A stretch of 64,000 nucleotides of DNA, from positions 282,472 to 346,471 of the forward strand of contig NZ_JBHSEF010000011.1 in NCBI RefSeq assembly GCF_042649045.1, in the 5' to 3' direction. Shown here one piece after another: positions 45,290 to 52,907 of the stretch (position 1 is its first letter; each line of letters starts with the position of its first letter). The notes beneath the pieces are model-generated. The model did no database searches, was not told the DNA's origin, and saw only the letters and a list, made by a program, of their open reading frames with translations. The position numbers were made by a program, and so were the translations under genes. The stretch comes from Chryseomicrobium palamuruense (GTDB lineage: Bacteria; Bacillota; Bacilli; Bacillales_A; Planococcaceae).

Positions 45290-46307
45290 AACCAAGTGGA
45301 ATATTACAAAAGTGCAGTTGTTTATGTTTCTATTTGTTTTACAGTCTGGCACGACATTTATCAATCTTCAATATCGTGTCGTTAATGCCGGAAATCAACA
45401 CGGTTGGCTTATCTTTTTAGGTGTAACTGCCATTCATCTTTTGATTTTAATAGCCTATATCAAAATTGAAAAATGGTTTAAGCCTAACCGTTTCGAGGTC
45501 GCGATATTTAAGCTATACTGGCTATTTTTATTGTTTGTCTTCTTATCGAAAGTTGTATTTGTCTCTCAGTTATGGGTCTTTCAAGAAACGCCTTCTTGGG
45601 TTATCTTACTGATGATCGGGATTGTGTTTGTTTATGCACTCACTGCGCAAGCAGCCGTTCCATTGAACTTGCCAATTCTGTTAGCTCCATTTTTCGTAAT
45701 TTTAATCGGTACATTGTTTCTCTCATGGAAAGAACTAAACTGGCTCAATTTGTTACCTTTATCTGGACTCACAGGGAAAGAAACATTTGACGCAGGTTTC
45801 CAGTCTCTCAGCGCATTTAATGGAATGGAAGCATTATTATTCCTGCAGCCGTTTTTAAATCAAACAAACAAGATTCGTGTTCGCGAAGTAGTTATCTTTA
45901 AAGTTATTTTTGGACTATTCCTGACTATGACCATCGTTTTTACATTACTATTATTTTCCCTCCAAGAAATCAAAGTCGTTCCATTTGCATTGATGTACCT
46001 ACTAAAATCTCAAGAAGTAACCTTTATTGAACGACTAGATTTAATCTTCATGTGTCTGTGGATTAGTTGGAGTATAGTTTCCATCATCTTATACGGCTTT
46101 TTAATTTTCCGTACAACTTCTGTCAAAATACCTACCATACGTGGTTTGTCTCTTAAAATAATTCCGATATTTATACTAGCTTCCTTCTTTTTAAACCGAT
46201 TTGATATAACCGAACTTCACAATGGAATGCTTTTTCTTAGCCTCGTATTTACCGTAGTGTTTCCAGCGTTTATATGTCTACGAGAGAAGGTGATGAAACG
46301 TGCGTAG
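45267..46307 (+). CDS. gerAB: GerA-family germinant receptor B subunit
   Basis: Amino acid permease-like (APC fold) subunit that forms the germinant-binding pocket. About 346 residues with some ten hydrophobic segments, from KVQLFMFLFVLQSGTTFI onward. The ATG at 45267 (MPMNAQIETKWNITK) follows AAAAGG and overlaps the A gene by 23 nt; an in-frame ATG 6 nt downstream is possible. Longer upstream starts run inside gerAA and lack an SD. Ligand cannot be predicted. It overlaps gerAC by 8 nt, so the three subunits are coupled. Confidence 0.9.
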   Translation: MPMNAQIETKWNITKVQLFMFLFVLQSGTTFINLQYRVVNAGNQHGWLIFLGVTAIHLLILIAYIKIEKWFKPNRFEVAIFKLYWLFLLFVFLSKVVFVSQLWVFQETPSWVILLMIGIVFVYALTAQAAVPLNLPILLAPFFVILIGTLFLSWKELNWLNLLPLSGLTGKETFDAGFQSLSAFNGMEALLFLQPFLNQTNKIRVREVVIFKVIFGLFLTMTIVFTLLLFSLQEIKVVPFALMYLLKSQEVTFIERLDLIFMCLWISWSIVSIILYGFLIFRTTSVKIPTIRGLSLKIIPIFILASFFLNRFDITELHNGMLFLSLVFTVVFPAFICLREKVMKRA

Positions 46308-47361
46308 GGTACTTCTCCTCGTTATTCCACTCCTACTAGCAGGCTGTTGGGATGAACAAAATTACAATTCAATCATCCACGTACCGATGGCGGGCATTTC
46401 AGGTGAATTAGGAGAGCTAACGGTTAGTTTTGCATTGCCCGCTATTGAACTAAAAAGCGAAGAAACACGTATTATTACTGTGGATGGCCGTTCATTTCAT
46501 GATGCGAGAGCAGCAGCAAATTCAATCACGCATAACCAATTGGATACTTCTATGTTGACTGCGTTATTAATCGATGAGGAATCCGCTAAAACTAACCTTT
46601 ACGGCTATTTGGATTCCTTTTATCGAGATGTACGAAATCGATTGGGAATGTCCGTAATCATCACAAATGGTCCGGTTCAACCATACATTGAAAAGGGATC
46701 CGAATTTTCAGATAACATCAATACATTTTATAGTGATGTGACGAAACAATTGTATGAAAATAGTCAACTTCCTCATATGGATTTACAACTTGTATGTACG
46801 TATTTATTTGACGAGGCGATTGATCTGCAGCTTCCCTACATGGAGATCGGTGAAGAAAGTGAGTATCCTGCAATTACAGGAATCGCTTTATTTGATGGAA
46901 ATAGGTTTACAGGGGAAATCATTCTTATGAAGCAAATGGTATTAATGCAAGTACTGAAAGATGATTTAGGTAAACAAGTAAAAGATGTGTTAATGTTTCA
47001 AGATGCTCCAATGAGTTATGAAATTGAAAGAGCCCATAGGAAAGTTAAAATTCATGCGAATTCTGTTGACTTATATTATAACCTTGAGGTAAGCATTTTG
47101 GATTATTACCCGCATCGCCTCAAAAAAGCAGCTCGTAGAGATGAAGTTGAAAAAACAATTGAAGCTGATCTCGAAATACGTGCACAAAAACTTTTCCAAC
47201 AAATGAAACAAGCAAATCATGATGGCCTTGGTATTGGACAATATTACCGTGCATTTCGACCCAAGCAATATGAGGAGAATGAATGGAAAGAAGTTTATCA
47301 GGGATTAACGATAAACACGCATTTTAACGTCACTGTGCGTGATTCGGGCATTATAGATTAA
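46300..47361 (+). CDS. gerAC: GerA-family germinant receptor C subunit (lipoprotein)
   Basis: A 353-residue lipoprotein subunit on the outer face of the inner spore membrane. The lipobox LLLAGCWDE places the lipidated Cys at 16. The Ger(x)C family domain follows, with DGRSFHDARAAANSITH (about 64-80), an N-terminal domain typical of FMN-less GerC, and a C-terminal KLFQQMKQANHDGLGIGQYYRA motif (about 297-318). GTG start, with SD GAGAAGG. It is the last gene of the gerA operon, ending at a terminator shared with the MATE gene. Confidence 0.92.
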   Translation: MRRVLLLVIPLLLAGCWDEQNYNSIIHVPMAGISGELGELTVSFALPAIELKSEETRIITVDGRSFHDARAAANSITHNQLDTSMLTALLIDEESAKTNLYGYLDSFYRDVRNRLGMSVIITNGPVQPYIEKGSEFSDNINTFYSDVTKQLYENSQLPHMDLQLVCTYLFDEAIDLQLPYMEIGEESEYPAITGIALFDGNRFTGEIILMKQMVLMQVLKDDLGKQVKDVLMFQDAPMSYEIERAHRKVKIHANSVDLYYNLEVSILDYYPHRLKKAARRDEVEKTIEADLEIRAQKLFQQMKQANHDGLGIGQYYRAFRPKQYEENEWKEVYQGLTINTHFNVTVRDSGIID

Positions 47362-47388
47362 AAAGACACTTCCGTCATGGAAGTGCCC
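47361..47388. terminator. Terminator between gerAC and the MATE gene
   Basis: CACTTCC-GTCAT-GGAAGTG (47367-47385). The stronger U tail is on the reverse strand (TCTTTTT), so it mainly serves the MATE gene. Confidence 0.75.
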
Positions 47389-48741
47389 TTAATTGCTAAG
47401 TTGTCGTGCGTGTTTCTTTTGAACAATCACTAAGCGGATAGTCAATGTAAGGGCTCCAGCCGTTAATCCAGCAATCAACCCAATCCAGTAACCGTATTGC
47501 GCAAAGTCTGTTGTGACTGCAAGATAATGTCCAAGTGGAAGACCGATGACCCAGTATGAGACAATAGCCATAATAAACGTGATTTTCACATCTTTGTAGC
47601 CTCGCAATGCACCTTGTACAGGTGCTTGAATGGCATCAGACAATTGAAACAAAGCTGCAAATATCAAAAACTCTGCAGTATAGGCAAGTACAGTGGCATT
47701 GTCAGTGTATAAGATTCCAATTGTATCTCTGAAAAAGTAAAGTACAGAAGCAGAGATGAAACTAATGAAAATAGCGAGAGAGACCGACAGCCACGCGTAA
47801 TGTGTGGCTTCTTTCATTTGGTTTCCTCCTACAGCTTGTCCTACTAAAATAGTCGCTCCCATTGCAATGGAAAGAGGGACCATATATAGCAGGGACGTGA
47901 AGTTCAAGGCAATCTGATGAGCTGACAAGATTTCGGTCGAGTAACGGGTCATAAACAGTGTAACCGCAGAGAAAATCGTCGTTTCTGCAAAAATGGATAG
48001 TCCGATGGGTACCCCCATGGCAATGATGGTCCATATGCGTTTAGGGTCGACTCCCGCAAATCCACTAAAGATCTGATACTGTTGGATGGATGGGAGGCGT
48101 AGAGTCAATACAACAGTCATACCAAGTACAAGCCAATATGTAAGGGCGGAAGCAAGTGCTGCTCCAGTTCCACCAAGTTCAGGCATGCCAAAATTCCCGA
48201 AAATCAACAAATAATTTAAGAAGATATTGATCGGTGCTGAAATTAACGTAATCAACATGGTCACACGTGTAAGACCAAGTGCATCAATGAATCCACGTAG
48301 TACACTGTAAATAAAGAGAGGAATTAGCCCGATAGAGATGGTTTTAATATACGAGGCCGCTATCGTCCGTTCGACTTCGGTTAAGTCCATTTTAGACAAG
48401 ATAGGATCCGTACCTAAGAATATGAGCAGGTAAACAAGTAAAGACATCCCTATGGCTACTATAATTCCCTGTTGCACTGAGGGCCGGACTTGCTCTTTTT
48501 TATTTCCACCGATGTAATGTGCCACAATAGGCGTTATACTGATGAGTATCCCCGTTAGTCCCGTATAGATGGGGACCCACAAGGAGGAACCGATTGACAC
48601 GCCAGCCAAATGTCCGATATCATATTTACTCGTCATCAAAATATCGAAAAAGGTCATAAGATAAAGAAAGACCTGTGTGATGAGAATCGGAATTACAATG
48701 ATAGATAATCGTTTTACATACTTTGGTAAATTTGAAAGCAT
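47389..48741 (-). CDS. MATE family multidrug/Na+ or H+ antiporter
   Basis: A 450-residue transporter with about 12 membrane segments in two MatE repeats (about 15-175 and 240-400). Recognisable segments are MTFFDILMTSKYDIGHLAGVSIG (about 29-51), with GLTGILISITPIVAHYIGG, and the second-repeat SIAMGATILVGQAVGGNQ. DinF/NorM-type pumps export cationic drugs or metabolites. Divergent from murG with 35 bp between starts. Substrate and coupling ion not determinable. Confidence 0.9.
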   Translation of the reverse strand: MLSNLPKYVKRLSIIVIPILITQVFLYLMTFFDILMTSKYDIGHLAGVSIGSSLWVPIYTGLTGILISITPIVAHYIGGNKKEQVRPSVQQGIIVAIGMSLLVYLLIFLGTDPILSKMDLTEVERTIAASYIKTISIGLIPLFIYSVLRGFIDALGLTRVTMLITLISAPINIFLNYLLIFGNFGMPELGGTGAALASALTYWLVLGMTVVLTLRLPSIQQYQIFSGFAGVDPKRIWTIIAMGVPIGLSIFAETTIFSAVTLFMTRYSTEILSAHQIALNFTSLLYMVPLSIAMGATILVGQAVGGNQMKEATHYAWLSVSLAIFISFISASVLYFFRDTIGILYTDNATVLAYTAEFLIFAALFQLSDAIQAPVQGALRGYKDVKITFIMAIVSYWVIGLPLGHYLAVTTDFAQYGYWIGLIAGLTAGALTLTIRLVIVQKKHARQLSN

Positions 48742-48776
48742 AACAATCTCATCCTTTACGAATAATGGAGGTCTTT

Positions 48777-49847
48777 ATGAAGACGATTTTTTTAACGGGC
48801 GGAGGAACCGCCGGACATGTTTCATTAAACTTAGCTATTATACCAGAACTTGAACAAAGGGGCTATGCCATCCATTATGTAGGACAGGCAGGGGGCATTG
48901 AAGAGGAACTCATGCAAGGATATTATCCTCACATTCCGTTCCATTCAATTTCCACAGGAAAACTACGTCGTTATTTTTCACTCCAAAATGCGAAAGATCC
49001 ATTTAAAGTACTTGCAGGGGTGGCCCAATCGATTGCGCTCATTCGGAAGCACAAGGCAGATGCCATATTTTCAAAAGGCGGTTTTGTTTCCGTTCCACTT
49101 GCACTTGCTGCGAAACTGACGAATCGGCCTTTAATTATTCATGAATCGGACATGAGTCCAGGGCTTGCCAATAAGATAGCGTCCAAATTTGCTAATACGA
49201 TTCTTACTGTATTTGAGTCCACAGCGAAGCACTTTCCCGGTAAGGGAGTGGTTGTCGGCCCTTTGATTCGACCTGAATTATTTAAAGGGTCTGCAGAAAA
49301 GGCGCGAACGCAGCTAGGATTCTCGAACAATCTACCTATTCTTTTGGTTATGGGTGGAAGCCAAGGTTCTGCGAAAATCAATCAATTGATTCGTGAAACG
49401 CGGTCAGAGTTACTTTCCGATTTTCAACTGATTCATTTAGCAGGAAAAGGTCATATACATGGGGATGAAGGAGCACATCCTGGCTACCGTATCTTTGAAT
49501 TTGTAACAGATGAATTGCCTGATTATCTCGCAGCATCCGACTATATCATCTCCCGTGCAGGTTCAAATGCAATTTTTGAATTTCTAGCCCTGAAGAAACC
49601 GATGTATTTGATTCCCCTCTCTAAAAAGGTTAGTCGAGGTGATCAAGTAGAAAATGCTCATTACTTTGCATCGAAAGGCTTTGCTGTAACGACCGAGGAA
49701 GACATGCTAACGACAACAGACTTTATGGAAGCAATCCACCAAATGGTTCGTGATCGCAAGCAGATGATTCAATCTCAGACCGATGCCCAACAACCGCCAC
49801 TTCCCCAACAATTTGTCGACCTACTTGAGATGCACTGGCAAAAATAA
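48777..49847 (+). CDS. murG: MurG-type UDP-GlcNAc transferase (undecaprenyl-PP-MurNAc-pentapeptide)
   Basis: Adds GlcNAc to lipid I to make lipid II on the inner membrane face. A 356-residue GT-B fold protein. N-terminal GGGTAGHVSLN (about 8-18), the KGGFVSVPLALAAK segment (about 100-113), the acceptor site HESDMSPGLANK, then C-domain VMGGSQGSAKIN (about 190-201) and the UDP-GlcNAc site SRAGSNAIFEFLAL (about 257-270). ATG 48777 is chosen because GGAGG is 6 nt upstream. It sits outside a dcw cluster, next to GNAT and arlRS as in Staphylococcus; some Bacillales have two copies, so it may be the only or a second MurG. Confidence 0.93.
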   Translation: MKTIFLTGGGTAGHVSLNLAIIPELEQRGYAIHYVGQAGGIEEELMQGYYPHIPFHSISTGKLRRYFSLQNAKDPFKVLAGVAQSIALIRKHKADAIFSKGGFVSVPLALAAKLTNRPLIIHESDMSPGLANKIASKFANTILTVFESTAKHFPGKGVVVGPLIRPELFKGSAEKARTQLGFSNNLPILLVMGGSQGSAKINQLIRETRSELLSDFQLIHLAGKGHIHGDEGAHPGYRIFEFVTDELPDYLAASDYIISRAGSNAIFEFLALKKPMYLIPLSKKVSRGDQVENAHYFASKGFAVTTEEDMLTTTDFMEAIHQMVRDRKQMIQSQTDAQQPPLPQQFVDLLEMHWQK

Positions 49848-49875
49848 AAAAAGGCTGCTCTTTGGAGCGGCCTTA
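49846..49875. terminator. Bidirectional terminator murG / GNAT
   Basis: AAGGCTGCTC-TTTG-GAGCGGCCTT (49851-49874). The long U run is on the reverse strand, serving the GNAT gene. Confidence 0.85.
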
Positions 49876-50421
49876 TTACATAGCTTGTTCTTCTTGATTT
49901 TGTTGTTGAAGTAGATAGAAGTGGAACATATCTTTTGAAATGCAGAACAGGTCATACACGTCTTGTTCCGAATTGATTTCTGCATAAAGTGCAGGGAACG
50001 AATCATTTGCTTGAATCGCATAGGGAAGCTTTGCAGCTGCACGTAAGCTTTTTTCATTCACTTTGCGAATGCGCATAAACACACGCTCAATCTCCAGTTC
50101 AAAAAACAATTCACTTAAAAACTGTTCTTTTGCTTTCGCGTTGTATCCTTGCCCTTGAAACGGTGGACCAATCCAAGTGCCTAAAAATCCTGCATGGTGT
50201 TCAATATCAAATAAATTAATTGTTCCAATTGGTTGACCAAAATCGCTTAGAATCGTACGAGAAATCACTAGACCTTGTTCTTCTTCTTCCATTAACGCTT
50301 TGGTGCTGAATAAATACTCCTCAGCAGAATGGGCTTTGTGACGTACATATTTCATGACATTGGGATCGGAAATGAGCTCATAAAGAGCGTGACAATCCTG
50401 CAAATCGCGTTTTTTTAGCAA
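49876..50421 (-). CDS. GNAT family N-acetyltransferase (RimJ/RimL-like)
   Basis: A 181-residue GNAT. The acetyl-CoA pyrophosphate loop is IGPPFQGQGYNAKAKEQFLS (about 93-112), after the strand GTINLFDIEHHAGFLGTW (about 73-90), then the ERVFMRIRKVNEKSLRAAAKLPY helix. RimJ/RimL relatives acetylate ribosomal protein N-termini or other amines; substrate unknown. The start is TTG at 50421, supported by GAGGAGG 8 nt upstream. Its leader contains a tRNA-like fold and further hairpins, unusual for such a gene. It sits between murG and arlR, as in Staphylococcus. Confidence 0.87.
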   Translation of the reverse strand: MLKKRDLQDCHALYELISDPNVMKYVRHKAHSAEEYLFSTKALMEEEEQGLVISRTILSDFGQPIGTINLFDIEHHAGFLGTWIGPPFQGQGYNAKAKEQFLSELFFELEIERVFMRIRKVNEKSLRAAAKLPYAIQANDSFPALYAEINSEQDVYDLFCISKDMFHFYLLQQQNQEEQAM

Positions 50422-50484
50422 TTCGATTTCCTCCTCAGCCAGTTACCTGGACCCTGAAATTTTTCATTTTGTGCTGCATAAAAA

Positions 50485-50550
50485 ATTTCGGGGTAGGAAT
50501 CGAACCTACTAGAACCATCGAGTGGTGGCGCACCATTTGCCTTCCCTAAA
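50485..50550 (-). ncRNA. tRNA-like element with a shortened anticodon arm
   Basis: Reading the reverse strand 5'-3' from 50550: acceptor 5' strand TTTAGGG, linker AA, D arm GGCAAATGGTGCGCC (GGC/GCC stem, GG in the loop), A, shortened arm CCACTCGATGG (3-bp stem, 5-nt loop), variable TTCTA, T arm GTAGG-TTCGATT-CCTAC, acceptor 3' strand CCCGAAA, then T. Lengths are 7+2+15+1+11+5+17+7 = 65; a normal tRNA needs 17 instead of 11 in the anticodon arm, giving 71. The acceptor pairs 6 of 7 (A-G mismatch). No CCA is encoded; TTTTTT follows. It is a tRNA pseudogene or a tRNA mimic in the GNAT leader. Confidence 0.6.
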
Positions 50551-50696
50551 TCACTATCAAATTTTATGTTGCTAGAAAAATATACTCTATTTATTTCAAA
50601 ATGAAAAGTGAAAAATACGTGAACGAAAAAACTTGAATCCTCGTACCTAAATCCGTAGGATGAGAAGTACATAACGACCTAAGTGAGGGGATACTA

Positions 50697-51362
50697 TTGC
50701 CATCCATTCTTGTTGTGGAAGATGAACAAAATATCGCACGTTTTCTAGCGTTAGAACTCAAGCACGAGGGTTTTGACGTCGTCGTTTCAGCTGATGGACG
50801 CATGGGGTTGCAAGCATTTGAGGATGGTCATTTTGATTTGTTATTAATCGATATCATGATACCTGGAATCAATGGATTAGAGTTAACTCGACGTGTTCGT
50901 AAACAGTCTTCTGTACCGATACTCTTAGTGACTGCACGAGACGCTGTGATGGATAAAGTCTCTGGTCTTGAAGCGGGGGCTGATGATTATATTGTAAAAC
51001 CATTTGCGATTGAAGAATTGCTTGCACGTATCCGGGCAATCTTGAGACGTAGCGACCGGCAGGCGCTCCCTCCGGAAGAGAGCTTTTATATTAATGAACA
51101 AGCACGTCAAGTTTCATATGAAGGAACAAAGATTGAATTGACGAAAACAGAGTTCGACTTACTGCTTACATTGACCAAAAATCCGAATATCGTATTATCA
51201 AGAGATCAACTATTGACGCAGGTGTGGGGATTCGATAATCAAGCAGAGACGAATGTCGTTGATGTGTACATCCGTCATTTGCGAAAAAAATTACCAAGTG
51301 ATATAGCTGATTCCATTCGTACGGTTAGAGGGGTAGGGTATCTTTATGAAAGGGAAGACTGA
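50697..51362 (+). CDS. arlR: ArlR-like OmpR-family response regulator
   Basis: A 221-residue DNA-binding response regulator. Receiver domain 1-120: acidic pocket EDE (7-9), phospho-acceptor Asp in LLIDIMIPG (about 52), Thr in LVTARD, and Lys in VKPFAIEELLARIRAIL (about 102). Winged-helix domain from about 130, ELTKTEFDLLLTL and ETNVVDVYIRHLRKKL. Very close to S. aureus ArlR in sequence, length and position (murG-GNAT-arlR-arlS-odhA). Start is TTG 50697, with GAGGGG upstream. Overlaps arlS by 17 nt. In Staphylococcus ArlRS controls autolysis, adhesion and virulence; targets here are unknown. Confidence 0.88.
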   Translation: MPSILVVEDEQNIARFLALELKHEGFDVVVSADGRMGLQAFEDGHFDLLLIDIMIPGINGLELTRRVRKQSSVPILLVTARDAVMDKVSGLEAGADDYIVKPFAIEELLARIRAILRRSDRQALPPEESFYINEQARQVSYEGTKIELTKTEFDLLLTLTKNPNIVLSRDQLLTQVWGFDNQAETNVVDVYIRHLRKKLPSDIADSIRTVRGVGYLYERED

Positions 51363-52710
51363 CTCATTACGTTTCAAATGGTCCCTTTGGACAGCTACTT
51401 CTATGGTGCTCACCTATTTTTTTCTTGCTGCACTATTGTATACTGCCCTCAGCCAATGGGTTCTTGCAAGTGAGCGGGAAACGGCAAAACAATCTCTATC
51501 GGAGCTTCAAAGTTATATGGAGTCGAGAGGAGCTTATTTGTCGATTCAGGACTTCGAGCGAAATACAGGACTTCTAAATCAATTTCTCTCCCGGAATCAA
51601 AGTGCGAGAATTTTGAACCGGGATGGAATCGAACTGCTTCAGATCAATTCGGAAGGGGTTTTTCCACGTTTTGATGGCCCCACCAATCAGTTTGTCCAAT
51701 TAGAGGTCAACAATCATTCGATTCTTTATCGAGCAATTGAAATTCCTCTTGGGAATGACCGTCTTTTCGTAGCCGTCTCTCATTCTTTGGCTTCATATGA
51801 AAGTATGTTGTCATACTTGTTGTGGGCACTCATTCTCTTTGCTATTTTATTTATCATAGCTGCGGGTTTTGCGGGATACTTTTTAAGCTCTTATTTAATT
51901 CAACCTTTAGAAAACTTGCGAAACGCAATGCAATCAACGATGCCAGGTAAAGGCGTGCGTCTGACTCCTAACTATACAAAACAAGATGAGATTGGCGAAC
52001 TAACAAAAGAATTCAATCGATTACTGAAACGAATGGACGACGTCTATGCGATGCAAGAGCGATTTATCGGCAATGTCTCCCATGAATTACGAAGTCCAGT
52101 ACAGGCAATTGAAGGAAATATAGCCCTTCTTACTAGATGGGGTAAAGATGATCCGGAAGTTCTTCATGAGACACTTTCTATAGTTCAGCAAGAAATCTAC
52201 CGGATGAAAGAGATGATGGAAGCACTTCTCGCACTTGCCAAACAACATGAACTAACAAGTGAAGTGATCTTTGTAAAAGAAGAGATGAAGGAAGCAACTA
52301 GGCTTTTTAAAGAACAGTATCCAGACATAAAAATTCTTTTACAGGTGGAACAAGCAGAAATTGAATTATCACGGATCCTATTCCATCAGATTGTCATGAA
52401 CCTTCTGACCAACGCCATACGATATAGTAACGAACATCCATCTATTCAAATTAAATCTGAAAAGACCTCTCATGAATACAGACTAATTTTTCATGATAAT
52501 GGAGTAGGGATTGCAGAAAAGCATTTTGGAAAGCTATTTGAACCTTTCTATACAATAGATGAAACCCGGTCAAAAGAAAGCGGAGGAACTGGCCTTGGAT
52601 TAACTTTTGTTCGGCAAGTTATGGAACGCGCTGGTGGTGAGATTCGGGTCTACAGCGAACCCGGAAAAGGCAGTGAGTTTCACCTACTATTTCCACAAAA
52701 AGCAAAGTGA
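51346..52710 (+). CDS. arlS: ArlS-like sensor histidine kinase
   Basis: A 454-residue kinase for the upstream regulator. TM1 lies at about 15-36, an extracellular sensor at about 37-155, and TM2 at about 158-182. The HAMP domain occupies about 183-235, the H box FIGNVSHELRSPVQAIEG (His at about 248), the N box NLLTNAIRYSNEH (about 351), and the G boxes DNGVGIAE and SGGTGLGLTFV follow (about 385-420). Family and gene order match S. aureus ArlS (451 residues). Signal is not known. ATG overlaps arlR; the stop is 38 nt before a palindromic operator of odhA. Confidence 0.88.
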   Translation: MKGKTDSLRFKWSLWTATSMVLTYFFLAALLYTALSQWVLASERETAKQSLSELQSYMESRGAYLSIQDFERNTGLLNQFLSRNQSARILNRDGIELLQINSEGVFPRFDGPTNQFVQLEVNNHSILYRAIEIPLGNDRLFVAVSHSLASYESMLSYLLWALILFAILFIIAAGFAGYFLSSYLIQPLENLRNAMQSTMPGKGVRLTPNYTKQDEIGELTKEFNRLLKRMDDVYAMQERFIGNVSHELRSPVQAIEGNIALLTRWGKDDPEVLHETLSIVQQEIYRMKEMMEALLALAKQHELTSEVIFVKEEMKEATRLFKEQYPDIKILLQVEQAEIELSRILFHQIVMNLLTNAIRYSNEHPSIQIKSEKTSHEYRLIFHDNGVGIAEKHFGKLFEPFYTIDETRSKESGGTGLGLTFVRQVMERAGGEIRVYSEPGKGSEFHLLFPQKAK

Positions 52711-52748
52711 ATAACCATTCATATTATTACTTTGTCATACTAAGTGTT

Positions 52749-52772
52749 TTTTCGTGAAATTTTTCACGAAAA
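52749..52772. promoter_or_regulatory. Rex- or FNR-like palindromic operator upstream of odhA
   Basis: TTTTCGTGAAA-TT-TTTCACGAAAA is a perfect inverted repeat of 11-bp arms. The core GTGAA-N4-TTCAC equals the Rex core, with C replacing T just outside, and GTGA-N6-TCAC also fits CRP/FNR spacing. It lies directly upstream of a possible promoter, TTGTAT (52776-52781), 16 bp, TAAGAT (52798-52803). The 2-nt loop and lack of an adjacent U run argue against a terminator. Confidence 0.6.
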
Positions 52773-52907
52773 GCATTGTATTTTTTTATGAGAGTAGTAA
52801 GATTGAAATGGAAAAATTGTTCATGTCCCTTCGCTTTCATAAAGGCGGCATCAATGATACTATGAATATATACACTACTGATAGGAACAACAGTTGGAGG
52901 TTGTCAC

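Noticed and set aside
50485..50550. T-box or complete functional tRNA in the GNAT leader
   Set aside because: No T-box GGGTGGNACCGCG motif is present, and the anticodon arm is 6 nt too short for a decoding tRNA.
52749..52772. The odhA upstream palindrome read as an arlS terminator
   Set aside because: The loop is only 2 nt and no U run follows directly; an operator reading fits the symmetry better.
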